From the NCBI RefSeq assembly GCF_026167665.1, contig NZ_CP098740.1, positions 124,001 to 188,000 on the forward strand: 64,000 bases of DNA, read 5' to 3'. A program made the position numbers and the translations under genes. This stretch comes from Streptomyces drozdowiczii. Lineage in GTDB: Bacteria > Actinomycetota > Actinomycetes > Streptomycetales > Streptomycetaceae. Position 1 is the first letter of the stretch, and each line of letters begins with the position of its first letter. This document shows positions 25,628 to 34,013 of this stretch, one piece after another. Under the pieces are notes generated by a model, which saw only the letters and a list, made by a program, of their open reading frames with translations, had not been told where the DNA came from and ran no database searches.

Positions 25628-27475
25628 TCAGCTGTCCTTGCGGAGGGCGTGGGCGAGGAGATCGAGGAAGGAGCGGTTGATCAGGCTCGTCTCGGCGGGC
25701 CTGAGCGGGCGCCGGGACAGCATCGCGGCCTGCCCGTACAGGGCTTCGGCGCTGGTCCGGGCCAGCTCCGGCTCGTCGATGGAGGTGGCGGTGCGGACCA
25801 GCGGGTTGAGCTGGTTGAGGATCAGCTGGGCGCGCGGGACCTCCTGGCGCAGGGCGCCGAGGATGTCGCCCCACAGTCCGCCCTGCTGCTCGCGGGCGAG
25901 CTGGGAGCGGGTGCGTTCGTGCCGGGCGTCGCGGCTGTCGATGAGGAGGGCCGGGGCGGAGGCGGGCTGGAAGGTGCGCAGGGCGACGTCGCAGTCGAAG
26001 ACCGCGAGGGCGTCGCGGGCCAGGGCGAGGTAGGGCGCCGCCGCGAGTTCCGTCTCGCGGTCGACGGGGTCCAGGTGGGCGGTGAGCGTCGCCGGGTCGA
26101 GGTCGGCGACGCTGACCTCGGGCCGGAGCTCGGGCAGCCGGTGGACCAGTTCCCTGTCGTACGTGTAGCCGCCGTTGACGACGCCGAGCCCGGCGGCGGA
26201 GGCGATGGCCGCGACCTGCCGGAACTCCTCCACGCTGGAGGTCACGAGGACGGTGCGGTGGGTGCGGGCGAACTCGTCGAGGGTGGTGGAGCCGTCGGTG
26301 GTCTCGAACGGGATCCACGGCAGCAGCATCCGCAGGATCTCGTCGTCGTGCACCGCGAGCGACTTCACGGCCAGGTGGTGGGCGCCCAGGAAGCGGGCGA
26401 GCAGCTCCGGGTCGCTCGCGGCGATGCGGGCGATCCAGTCGCGCAGCTTCGCGGCGAGGGCGTCGCGGACGGCGGCGAGGGTGTCGTCCTCGTACAGGGA
26501 CTCCCGGGAGGCCGTGGGGCGCAGGCTTTCCGCGTCGACCACGCAACGGACGAAGAACGCCCAGTCCGGCAGGATCTCCTCGGCCTGCTCCGACAGCAGC
26601 ATGCCCTTGACGTGCACGCGGTGGCCGTGGCGGCGGCCGGTCGGCACCGCCTCGGGCAGCACGCAGGCGATGCCCTTGAGCCCGACGGCGGGCAGGTCGA
26701 GATCGAGGGTGTCCAGCGGCTCGAACCCGAAGACCTCGGTGCCGTAGGCGGCCAGGGCGCGGGAGCGGGCTCCCGGGGTCGGGTGGCTACGGGCCCAGGG
26801 GCCGGGCTCCGGGTTGATCCGCGCGGCCGGGCCGCCCTTGCCGTCGTCCACCGTCACCGGGTGGCGCAGCAGGGAGCCGAAGTGCCGGGCCAGGGCGGCG
26901 ACCCGGGCCGGGCGGGTCCACTCGCCCGCGTCGGAGCGCGGGGTGAGCGTGACGGTGGTGCCGGGCTCCGGGCGGGCGGAGGCGGGCAGGGTGCGGACGG
27001 TGTAGCTGCCGTCGCCGCGGCCCCGCCACTCCACGGTGGGTGCGCCGGGGGTGCGGGCGGAGCGGCTGAGGACGTGGATCTCGTCGGCGACGAGGAAGCA
27101 GGAGAGGAGTCCGATGCCGAACTGGCCGATGAAGTCGCCGCGCTGCTCGGCGATCCGTTCGGCGCGCTTGCTGCTGCGGCCGATCGTGGCGAGGAAGGCG
27201 TGGACGTCGGTCTCGGTGAGGCCGACGCCGTCGTCCTCGACGCGGACGACGGCCCCGTCGGCGTACAGGCGGATGCCGAACGCGTCGGCGGTGGCGCCGG
27301 GTTCGAGGCTGTGCCGGGCGGTCAGCGCGTCCACGGCGTTCTGCAGGAGTTCGCGCAGGTAGACGCGCGGGCTGGAGTAGAGGTGGTGGGAGAGGAGGTC
27401 GACGAGACCGCGCAGGTCCACCTGGAAGGTGCGGTCGTCGCCGGTGGGTCGCGAGGTGGTGTCGGGTGCTGTCAT
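25628..27475 (-). CDS. HSP90 family molecular chaperone (HtpG-like)
   Basis: The 615-residue protein starts at ATG 27475. The GHKL ATPase motifs are present: L-R-E-L-L-Q-N-A-V-D-A (catalytic Glu and Mg-binding Asn), D-D-G-V-G-L-T and G-Q-F-G-I-G-L-L-S-C-F. The middle domain has the expected R-x-x-L-Y region (P-T-A-S-R-E-S-L-Y-E-D-D). Length is slightly shorter than E. coli HtpG. It lies between a hypothetical gene and a large TPR-like gene, an arrangement that recalls eukaryotic HSP90 with TPR co-chaperones. The C-terminus ends in A-L-R-K-D-S and lacks a MEEVD tail. I leave the symbol empty because a second, canonical HtpG may exist elsewhere. Confidence 0.9.
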   Translation of the reverse strand: MTAPDTTSRPTGDDRTFQVDLRGLVDLLSHHLYSSPRVYLRELLQNAVDALTARHSLEPGATADAFGIRLYADGAVVRVEDDGVGLTETDVHAFLATIGRSSKRAERIAEQRGDFIGQFGIGLLSCFLVADEIHVLSRSARTPGAPTVEWRGRGDGSYTVRTLPASARPEPGTTVTLTPRSDAGEWTRPARVAALARHFGSLLRHPVTVDDGKGGPAARINPEPGPWARSHPTPGARSRALAAYGTEVFGFEPLDTLDLDLPAVGLKGIACVLPEAVPTGRRHGHRVHVKGMLLSEQAEEILPDWAFFVRCVVDAESLRPTASRESLYEDDTLAAVRDALAAKLRDWIARIAASDPELLARFLGAHHLAVKSLAVHDDEILRMLLPWIPFETTDGSTTLDEFARTHRTVLVTSSVEEFRQVAAIASAAGLGVVNGGYTYDRELVHRLPELRPEVSVADLDPATLTAHLDPVDRETELAAAPYLALARDALAVFDCDVALRTFQPASAPALLIDSRDARHERTRSQLAREQQGGLWGDILGALRQEVPRAQLILNQLNPLVRTATSIDEPELARTSAEALYGQAAMLSRRPLRPAETSLINRSFLDLLAHALRKDS

Positions 27476-27526
27476 CAGGCAGTCCGGAGAGGGAGGAGCG
27501 GGCGGATGGGAGGGGCCTGTGGGCGG

Positions 27527-28510
27527 TCAGGCGCGGCGCTGGTGGCGGGCGAACTGCTTCTCGGGGTCGCCGAAATAGGCCCACGGCCAGCTGGTGAAGG
27601 CACCGTCGAGCGCGCGGAAGACCCGCTTCGCCGTCTGCCGCTCGCCTGCCAGCGAGAGGGCCATCGCGAAGATGTTGAAGTCGTGCTGCCAGCCCGGGCG
27701 CCGTTCGTAGCCGGGGTGGAGGATGCTGTGCTCGGCGGCGCGGCGCAGCTCTTCCCGTATCTCGTCGGTCTTCAGGCAGCCCGTCTCGTCCGACTCGACC
27801 CAGTCCTCGATGTGCGCCATGGGGATCACGCAGCCGATCCGGTCGCCTTCCGGCGCGTCGGCGTACGTGTCGCGGGCGAACCGCAGGGCCTGGCCCGGTT
27901 CGCCGCCCCAGCGGGGCTGCAACTGGGAGATCCATTCGATGTGGGTCTCCAGGTCCAGCGGAGCGCGGCGCAGGGCCGCGTCGCGCCGGGCCTCCGTGAT
28001 GTCGGGGCCGAGGGACATGCCGCGGCCCGAGGTGAGGAGCCGGCGCCACGGGGTGACCCACTCGGGCCTCAGCTCGGCCGCTTCGAGCAGCTGCTCCTCA
28101 CCGATGCGGAGCCGCTTGTGGAAGACCCGCCACTGCTGCTCCGTCACCTGGGACGCACGGGCGGCGGTGCGCGCCTCCCAGCCCCATTGGATGTGGCGGG
28201 CTCCCGAGATGAGCAGGGCGGTCGCCCGGTGCTCCTTGTCCTCCTCGACCGCTCGGCCGATCCAGGTCTGCAGGCGGCCGAGTTCTTCGAGTTCGTTCAG
28301 AATCTGGTGGTCGCGGCCGAGGTCGAAGGGTGCCAGTGCCGCCTTGACCGCCTCCCAGTCCCCCAAGCGGGCCGCCCCCACGAGGGCGAGGACCCGGGTG
28401 TCCCCCAGGGCCCGCAGGGTGTACATCCCGTTCTGCTTGTGCGGAGCGGGAAGCGCGTGCGGGCCGGCCGCCGTTCTCTCCTCAGCCCTGCCGAACAGCT
28501 TGCCGAACAT
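27527..28510 (-). CDS. Hypothetical helical protein upstream of HSP90
   Basis: The 327-residue protein starts at ATG 28510 (M-F-G-K-L-F-G-R-A-E-E), just after GGGGAGGG; the longer open frame to 28591 has no conserved N-terminus. It is predicted to be mainly helical and repeat-like, with segments such as A-L-V-G-A-A-R-L-G-D-W-E-A-V-K-A-A-L reminiscent of TPR or Sel1-type hairpins, and W-P-W-A-Y-F-G-D near the end. It is first in the minus-strand HSP90/TPR operon, 51 bp before the HSP90 start. Function unknown. The operon context suggests a role with the chaperone. Confidence 0.75.
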   Translation of the reverse strand: MFGKLFGRAEERTAAGPHALPAPHKQNGMYTLRALGDTRVLALVGAARLGDWEAVKAALAPFDLGRDHQILNELEELGRLQTWIGRAVEEDKEHRATALLISGARHIQWGWEARTAARASQVTEQQWRVFHKRLRIGEEQLLEAAELRPEWVTPWRRLLTSGRGMSLGPDITEARRDAALRRAPLDLETHIEWISQLQPRWGGEPGQALRFARDTYADAPEGDRIGCVIPMAHIEDWVESDETGCLKTDEIREELRRAAEHSILHPGYERRPGWQHDFNIFAMALSLAGERQTAKRVFRALDGAFTSWPWAYFGDPEKQFARHQRRA

Positions 28511-28633
28511 GCCGCGCCCTCCCCTGGTCCCGCTTGATCGTTCGGTGCAGCATAAGCGGCCCCACCGACAACGGCTCCACAGGGCCTTCACGACTGCTTC
28601 ATACTCCCGGCACCGGCGCGGATCGGGGCTTTC

Positions 28634-29173
28634 TCAGGGCCTCGCCGCTGCCAGGGCCTCCTCGAACTCCCCGTACGCGTCCGCGTCGAAGAGCACGAAC
28701 CGCACCTCTTCGACGGGCGGCGCGGCCTCCGCCAGCACGGTGCGGACGGCGATGCGGGCTCCGTCGTCCATGGGCCAGCCGTAGACGCCGGTGGAGATCG
28801 CGGGGAAGGCGACGGTACGCGCCCCGAGTTCCGCCGCGACGCGCAGGGATTCGCGGTAGCACGACTCCAGCAGGGCCGAACGGTCCTCGTTCCTGCTCCA
28901 CACCGGGCCGACCGTGTGCACGACCCAGCGGGCGTCGAGCTTTCCGGCGGTGGTGGCGACGGCCTGCCCCGGGCGCAGCCCCTTGCCGTACCGCGAGGCG
29001 CGCAGTTCCCGGCAGGCGGCGAGGATCGCGGGGCCGCCCCGGCGGTGGATGGCTCCGTCCACGCCTCCGCCGCCGAGCAGCGAGGAGTTCGCGGCATTGA
29101 CGACGGCGTCGACGGACTGGCGGGTGATGTCTCCCCGTACGAGGGTGACGGTGACGTCGGAAGGCGCGCTCAT
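28634..29173 (-). CDS. Macro domain protein, O-acetyl-ADP-ribose deacetylase type
   Basis: The 179-residue protein starts at ATG 29173. Macro-domain signatures are clear: V-V-N-A-A-N-S-S-L-L-G-G-G-G-V-D-G-A-I-H-R-R-G-G near residue 24, followed by A-F-P-A-I-S-T-G-V-Y-G-W-P near residue 120. The family binds ADP-ribose and commonly removes acetyl or ADP-ribosyl groups; this MacroD/YmdB-like form has the catalytic Asn/Asp set in the first motif. It is divergent from the gene at 29255. Confidence 0.93.
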   Translation of the reverse strand: MSAPSDVTVTLVRGDITRQSVDAVVNAANSSLLGGGGVDGAIHRRGGPAILAACRELRASRYGKGLRPGQAVATTAGKLDARWVVHTVGPVWSRNEDRSALLESCYRESLRVAAELGARTVAFPAISTGVYGWPMDDGARIAVRTVLAEAAPPVEEVRFVLFDADAYGEFEEALAAARP

Positions 29174-29254
29174 GGGGTCATCATGCCCTGACTCCTCCGG
29201 CTGTGCGGGAGTTGTCCGACGACGCTGTCGGTCCCCGGTGCTAGCGTCGCCACC

Positions 29255-29800
29255 ATGGCGAATCGTTCGTATCTCTACTCCGCCGACTCGGTTCCGAGCG
29301 ACGCGGACATCCCGCAGCGGATCCGCTGCATATCCGAGCACAACTGGGACATCCCGCTCGCGCACAAGCTCCTGGTGGGGCACGGGACGACGGTCGTGCC
29401 GTCCATGATCTGGAACCACCCGATCTGTGTCGCGGCGGATTACGCCGCCGGGGCGGCGCTGCTCCGCGACGTCCTGCGCGCGGTCGGCAACGGTCTGGAG
29501 GACGACACCGAGTTCGCCGAGTGCGTGGCCAGGACCACGGCCCACCTGGAGAAGCAGGAGGCGAAGTACTTCCTGCTCGAAACGGGCGAGATCGTTTCGA
29601 TGACGGACGACGACCCGGCGGAGAGCGTGCGGCGGCTGGCGTCCGTCGACGTCCCCGAGGCCGTCGCCCTCGCCGAGGCGGCGGTCTCCGGCCGCAACGA
29701 CAGCTGGCTCGCTTCCGTACGGGCCGACTGGCAGCGGCACTTCGCGTCGTTCTACGCGGACGCGCTCTACTTCTCCTTTCCGGAATCCACGGACAACTGA
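29255..29800 (+). CDS. Conserved hypothetical protein (181 aa)
   Basis: I do not recognise a named family. The protein starts at ATG 29255 with M-A-N-R-S-Y-L-Y-S-A-D and is soluble with no signal. A TAGCGT element at 29242-29247 lies only 7 bp before the ATG, which would fit a leaderless transcript, but I find no convincing -35. It ends 15 bp before the DGPF gene and may be cotranscribed with it. Features include an N-H-P-I-C-V-A-A-D-Y motif near residue 53 and an acidic C-terminal half. Confidence 0.75.
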   Translation: MANRSYLYSADSVPSDADIPQRIRCISEHNWDIPLAHKLLVGHGTTVVPSMIWNHPICVAADYAAGAALLRDVLRAVGNGLEDDTEFAECVARTTAHLEKQEAKYFLLETGEIVSMTDDDPAESVRRLASVDVPEAVALAEAAVSGRNDSWLASVRADWQRHFASFYADALYFSFPESTDN

Positions 29801-29815
29801 CAACGGGAGTACGTG

Positions 29816-30217
29816 ATGGCGAAGTTCATGCTGCTGGTCAACCACGACGGCGGGGTCTTCGAGGAGCCGATGGACACCTGGCAGCCGGGTGACATCGCCG
29901 CCCACTTCGACTACTACGCCCTGTTGACCAAGGAGCTGACCGAGAGCGGGGAGCTGGTCCAGTTCATGGCGCTGGACGATCCTCGGCAGGCCCGTACGGT
30001 GCGTGCGGACGGCGTCGCGCCCCCGGTGGTGACCGACGGGCCGTTCGCGGAGTCCAAGGAGGTCCTGGCCGGCTTCAACGTCTTCGAGGTCGAGTCGGAG
30101 GAGCGGGCGCTGGAGATCGCCGCCCGTATCTCCGCCGTCCCGGGCCCCGGTGGTGTGCCCACGCAGCAGCCGGTCGAGGTGCGGCGGGTCATGGCCGACG
30201 AGCACGGTGAGCTGTGA
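29816..30217 (+). CDS. YCII/DGPF domain protein, ECF42-associated
   Basis: The 133-residue protein starts at ATG 29816 after GGGAG; an in-frame GTG lies immediately before. It has the YCII-related fold and the D-G-P-F-A-E-S-K-E signature that gives DGPF proteins their name. DGPF genes are the standard neighbours of ECF42 sigma factors, and this gene ends 16 bp before the sigma gene. Its biochemical role is not settled; a link to oxidative or chemical stress has been suggested for the group. Confidence 0.92.
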   Translation: MAKFMLLVNHDGGVFEEPMDTWQPGDIAAHFDYYALLTKELTESGELVQFMALDDPRQARTVRADGVAPPVVTDGPFAESKEVLAGFNVFEVESEERALEIAARISAVPGPGGVPTQQPVEVRRVMADEHGEL

Positions 30218-30233
30218 GCCGGGTGGGCGCCCC

Positions 30234-31547
30234 GTGAATGACCCGGTGCGCGTCGAGGACCTGCTGCGCTCGCTCGCTCCGCAGGCCCTGGGCGTGCTCG
30301 TGCGGCGCCGCGGGGACTTCGCGGCGTGCGAGGACGCGGTGCAGGAGGCGCTGGTCACCGCGGCCGGTACGTGGCCCGAGGAGGGGTTGCCCGATCATCC
30401 GCTCGGCTGGCTGGTCCAGGTCGCGCTGCGCCGCCACACCGACCATGTACGCAGTGAACGCGCGCGCCGGGAGCGGGAGGAGAAGGCCGCCCGGGAGCCG
30501 GCTGCCGGGGCCGCCGCCGGGCAGGACGACTCGTTGACGCTGTTGTTCATGTGCTGTCACCCGGCGCTCACCCCGGCCTCGGCCATCGCGTTGTGCCTTC
30601 GGGCGGTCGGCGGTCTGACCACCGCCGAGATCGCCGGTGCGTATCTCGTCCCGGAGGCGACCATGGCGCAGCGGATCAGCCGTGCCAAGCAGCGTCTCAA
30701 AACGTCCGGTGTGGCGTTCGACGTACCCGAACCGGGCATGGCCGACTGGGAGTCGCGGCTCGGTTCGGTGCTGCGGGTGCTGTATCTGATGTTCAACGAG
30801 GGGTACACCGCGAGCCGGGGCCCCGCGCTGCACCGCGCGGATCTCGCGGCCGAGGCGATCCGGCTCGCCCGGGGTGTGCACCGGGCCCTGCCCGCGGAGG
30901 GCGAGGCGGCTTCGCTGCTCGCGCTCATGCTGCTGACCGAGGCCCGGCGGCCCGCCCGCACCGGCCCGAGCGGCGAGCTGATCCCGCTGGCCGAGCAGGA
31001 CCGCACCCGCTGGGACCGGCGGCTCATCGGCGAGGGTGCCGCCCTGCTCGCGAGCACGCTGGGCCGGGGCCGCCCCGGCGAGTACCGCCTCCAGGCGGCC
31101 ATCGCGGCCCTGCACGACGACGCGGCCCGCGCCGAGGACACGGACTGGCCGCAGATCGCCGCCCTGTACGCGTTGCTGGATCAACTGGCGGACGGCGCCA
31201 ACCCCATGGTCGCCCTCAACCGCGCCGTCGCCGTGGCCATGTGCGAAGGGCCCGCCGCCGGGCTCGCCCTTCTCGACGCCCTCGACTCCGGCGACGGTCC
31301 CCTCAGCGGCCACCACCGGCTGCACGCCGTGCGCGCCCATCTCCTGGAGCGCGCGGGCGAGATCCCGGCGGCCGTCGAGGAGTACCGGGCCGCCGCCGCC
31401 CGGACCACCAGCACGCCGGAGCAGCGGTACCTGATAGGGCGGGCTGCACGTCTGCGCCGGCTCGAGCAGCCCGCAGCCGACCACCGCTGCACCAACACCC
31501 CCGGCCGGGGGCCCGTCGGCGTCCTACGGGGCGATGCGGGCGAGTGA
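30234..31547 (+). CDS. ECF42-type RNA polymerase sigma factor with C-terminal extension
   Basis: The 437-residue protein starts at GTG 30234. The sigma2 region includes F-A-A-C-E-D-A-V-Q-E-A-L and the sigma4 helix-turn-helix is L-T-T-A-E-I-A-G-A-Y-L-V-P-E-A-T-M-A-Q-R. A long C-terminal helical, TPR-like extension (about residues 185-430, with L-Y-L-M-F-N-E-G-Y near its start) distinguishes ECF42 from short ECFs. No anti-sigma gene follows, as expected for this group, in which the extension itself is thought to regulate activity. Its 3' end overlaps the convergent lyase gene by 24 bp. Confidence 0.93.
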   Translation: MNDPVRVEDLLRSLAPQALGVLVRRRGDFAACEDAVQEALVTAAGTWPEEGLPDHPLGWLVQVALRRHTDHVRSERARREREEKAAREPAAGAAAGQDDSLTLLFMCCHPALTPASAIALCLRAVGGLTTAEIAGAYLVPEATMAQRISRAKQRLKTSGVAFDVPEPGMADWESRLGSVLRVLYLMFNEGYTASRGPALHRADLAAEAIRLARGVHRALPAEGEAASLLALMLLTEARRPARTGPSGELIPLAEQDRTRWDRRLIGEGAALLASTLGRGRPGEYRLQAAIAALHDDAARAEDTDWPQIAALYALLDQLADGANPMVALNRAVAVAMCEGPAAGLALLDALDSGDGPLSGHHRLHAVRAHLLERAGEIPAAVEEYRAAAARTTSTPEQRYLIGRAARLRRLEQPAADHRCTNTPGRGPVGVLRGDAGE

Positions 31548-32417
31548 GCCCGTCTCCAGCGCGGTCCACAGGGCGCCGTCGGGGCCGAGGGCGATGCCGT
31601 GCGGTTCCGAGTCGGGGGTGGGCAGGCTGTGGGCGGTGACGTGGCCGTCCGGGGTGATCGTGGCGACGCGGTTGGCTCCCCACTCGGTGAACCACACGGC
31701 GCCCTGTCCGTCGACGGTGACGGCGTGCGGCCGGGCGGCGCGGTCGGGCAGCGGGAATTCCGTGATCCGCCCGTCGGGGGTGATCCGGCCGATCTGACCG
31801 GCGGCGATCTCGGTGAACCACAGCGCCCCGCCGTGGCCCGCCGCGATGCCGACCGGGCCCGCCGCCTCCGTCGGCAGGGGATGCAGGACGACCGTGCCGT
31901 CCATGCCGATCCGCCCGATGGCGTTGCCCTGGTTGAGGGTGAACCACATCGCGCCGTCGTCCCCGGCGGTGATCGCGGACGGGAACGCCCCGGTGGCGGG
32001 GAGCGGGAACGAGGTGGTGTCGCCGTCGACGGTGATGCGGCCGATGCGGTCGGTGGCGGTCTCGGTGAACCAGAGCGCGCCGTCCGGGCCCGCCGCGATG
32101 CCGAACGGGCCGGACCCGGAGCCGGGTAGGTCGCATTCGGTGATCGCGCCGCCGGTGGTGATCCGGCCGATCCGGTCGGCGCGGTACTCGGTGAACCACA
32201 GGGCGCCGTCGGGGCCGGGGGTGATCACGGTCGGCCCGCTGTCGGGGTCGAGGCGGTGTTCCGTCGGTTCCTCTCCGGGGACGAGGCGGCCGATCCGGCC
32301 GCTGTGGACGAGGGTGAACCACAGGGCGCCGTCCGGGCCCGCGGTGAGGGTGTACGGTCCGGCCTCGGGGCCGGACACCGTGTGCTCTTCGATCGATACC
32401 CGGGTCGCGTCGTGCAC
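31524..32417 (-). CDS. vgb: Virginiamycin B lyase (streptogramin B lyase) homologue
   Basis: The protein has 297 residues from GTG 32417 behind AAAGGAACC, close to the length of characterised Vgb enzymes. It is a seven-bladed propeller with repeated G-P-D-G-A-L-W-F-T-E blades. Residues matching the known catalytic set are present: His231 (R-P-H-A-V), Glu271 and His273 (S-E-P-H-G-I) and Glu288 (T-A-L-E-T-G), aligning with His228, Glu268, His270 and Glu284 of staphylococcal Vgb as I recall them. The enzyme linearises type B streptogramins by a metal-dependent elimination. It lies 53 bp behind a DHA2 exporter, so the pair may form a drug-resistance operon under the divergent TetR. Many actinobacterial homologues lack a tested function. 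Confidence 0.85.
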   Translation of the reverse strand: MHDATRVSIEEHTVSGPEAGPYTLTAGPDGALWFTLVHSGRIGRLVPGEEPTEHRLDPDSGPTVITPGPDGALWFTEYRADRIGRITTGGAITECDLPGSGSGPFGIAAGPDGALWFTETATDRIGRITVDGDTTSFPLPATGAFPSAITAGDDGAMWFTLNQGNAIGRIGMDGTVVLHPLPTEAAGPVGIAAGHGGALWFTEIAAGQIGRITPDGRITEFPLPDRAARPHAVTVDGQGAVWFTEWGANRVATITPDGHVTAHSLPTPDSEPHGIALGPDGALWTALETGSLARIAP

Positions 32418-32470
32418 TGGGGTTCCTTTGCTCGTACTCGTTGGCGGGGCCGGGATGTATGCGCGGCCTC

Positions 32471-33913
32471 TCAAAGGCTGTCCGCGACGGTGGCCTTCGG
32501 CGTCTCGGTAGACCGTACCGGCGCGACAGCGCCCGTCTTCGTCAGCCGGAGGCCGGTGAACACGGCGGTGGCCAGAGTGAGCGCACCCGCGGCCAGGAAG
32601 GCGCTGTCGAGGCCGGTCTCGAAGGAGGCTCCGCCCGATTGCCTGGCGCGGACCACGGCTCCGAGGACCGCCACGCCGAGCACCGCGCCGATCTGCCGGG
32701 TGGTGCTGCTGATGCCCGAGGCCAGGCCCCCTTCCTGCGGGCTGACGGCCTGGATGGCGGCGCCGGTCAGCGGGGACATCGTCAGGGCGAAGCCGATGCC
32801 CACGACCGCCAGCCGCCACCACACATTCGCGTAACCCGTGTCGGCGTGCACCGTGCCGAGGGCCAGGAGTCCGAGGCCGGCCAGGGCCAGGCCGACGGTG
32901 ACCACGACGCGGAAGCCGTGCCGGGCGGCGAGCCTTCCCGCGTACGGGCTGACGATCACCATGGCCAGGGTGGCGGGCAGGGTTTGCAGGCCCGCGCGCA
33001 GGATCGAGCTGCCCTGGACGTACACGAAGAACTGGGAGAAGAAGAACGTCGAGCCCATGAGCGCGAAACCCACCACGGCCATGGCGGTGTTGGAGACGGT
33101 GAACAGGCGCTCCCGGAACAGCCGCAGCGGCAGCATCGGTGCCCGGCGGCGGGCTTCGACGGCTACGAAGGCGCCGAGGAGGAGCACCGCGATGGCCAAG
33201 CTGCCGAGGATCACCGGCGACGTCCAGCCGCGCGCCCCGCCCTCGATCACCCCGTAGGTCAGCGCCCCCACCCCCAGGACGGACAGCACCGTCCCTGGGA
33301 TGTCGATCGCGGGCGCGTCCGGATTGCGGGCCTCCTCGAGATGGCGGAGGCCGACCAGGAGGAGGGCCGCGCCGATGGGCAGGTTGACCAGGAAGATGGC
33401 CGGCCATCCGAAGGCGTCGGTCAGCACGCCGCCGGCCACCGGGCCCGCGGCCAGGCCGACTCCGCTGAGCCCGGCCCAGAGCCCGATCGCCTTCACGCGT
33501 TCCTGCGGCGCGGGGTAGGCCGCCGCGAGCAGGGTGAGCGAGGCGGGGCTGAGCGCCGCGGCTCCGATGCCCTGGAGCACCCGGCCGGCGATCAGCCAGC
33601 CGAGCGAGGGCGCCAGGCTGCACACCACCGATGCGGCGGTGAACACCGCGACGCCGGTCAGGAAGACGCGTTTGCGGCCGAACCGGTCGGCGAAGATGCC
33701 GCCGGACAGCAGCAGCATGGCGACCAGCAGGACGTACGCGTCGACGATCCATTGCAGGCCCGTGAGTTGAAGGTGCAGGCGGTGCCGCATGTCGGGCAGC
33801 GCCGCTCCCACGATCGTGTTGTCGAGCAGAACCATGAACTGGCCCAGGCAGGTCACCGTGAGCAGCACGGCGCGGTTCGGCCGACCGTCTGCGGCCGCAT
33901 GCGATGCAGTGAT
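32471..33913 (-). CDS. DHA2 family (14-TM) MFS drug exporter
   Basis: About 480 residues with fourteen hydrophobic segments. The early L-G-Q-F-M-V-L-L-D-N-T-I-V-G-A-A-L-P is the DHA2 motif D1, and G-G-I-F-A-D-R-F-G-R-K-R is motif A. The start is uncertain: no in-frame ATG, GTG or TTG gives a normal N-terminus. A TTG at 33988 would place the operator inside the gene. An ATC at 33913, six bases after GAGGGG, is used here as the boundary. An ATG at about 33900 would be usable only if one base were missing. The gene probably exports the drug that induces the divergent TetR. Confidence 0.88.
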   Translation of the reverse strand: MTASHAAADGRPNRAVLLTVTCLGQFMVLLDNTIVGAALPDMRHRLHLQLTGLQWIVDAYVLLVAMLLLSGGIFADRFGRKRVFLTGVAVFTAASVVCSLAPSLGWLIAGRVLQGIGAAALSPASLTLLAAAYPAPQERVKAIGLWAGLSGVGLAAGPVAGGVLTDAFGWPAIFLVNLPIGAALLLVGLRHLEEARNPDAPAIDIPGTVLSVLGVGALTYGVIEGGARGWTSPVILGSLAIAVLLLGAFVAVEARRRAPMLPLRLFRERLFTVSNTAMAVVGFALMGSTFFFSQFFVYVQGSSILRAGLQTLPATLAMVIVSPYAGRLAARHGFRVVVTVGLALAGLGLLALGTVHADTGYANVWWRLAVVGIGFALTMSPLTGAAIQAVSPQEGGLASGISSTTRQIGAVLGVAVLGAVVRARQSGGASFETGLDSAFLAAGALTLATAVFTGLRLTKTGAVAPVRSTETPKATVADSL

Positions 33914-33930
33914 GGAAATCCCCTCACTTC

Positions 33931-34004
33931 CTAACGCAGCCTGCGACTGCGTTAGTCGACCATAAGGGAGGTTGGTTCGTAAACGCAAGTGGCGACTGCG
34001 TTAA
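33931..34004. promoter_or_regulatory. Two TetR operators between the exporter and tetR genes
   Basis: CTAACGCAG-N7-CTGCGTTAG at 33931-33955 is a perfect 9-bp inverted repeat. A second, imperfect copy, TAAACGCAA-N7-CTGCGTTAA, lies at 33980-34004, 49 bp centre to centre. Together they cover the divergent promoters, including the candidate exporter -35 at 33983-33988. Confidence 0.82.
33959..33988 (-). promoter_or_regulatory. Candidate promoter of the DHA2 exporter
   Basis: On the minus strand TTGCGT (33988-33983) and TATGGT (33964-33959) are separated by 18 bp. The second TetR operator covers the -35 and the first lies just downstream of the -10, a layout suited to repression. Confidence 0.45.
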
Positions 34005-34013
34005 AGTGGTCGC

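Noticed and set aside
25613..28537. 974-codon plus-strand frame opposite the HSP90 operon
   Set aside because: Antisense of HSP90 and its neighbour; composition is Gly/Ala/Val/Arg-rich with no motif.
32441..33934. 497-codon plus-strand frame opposite the DHA2 exporter
   Set aside because: Highly charged, His/Gln/Glu-rich translation typical of the reverse of membrane-protein genes.
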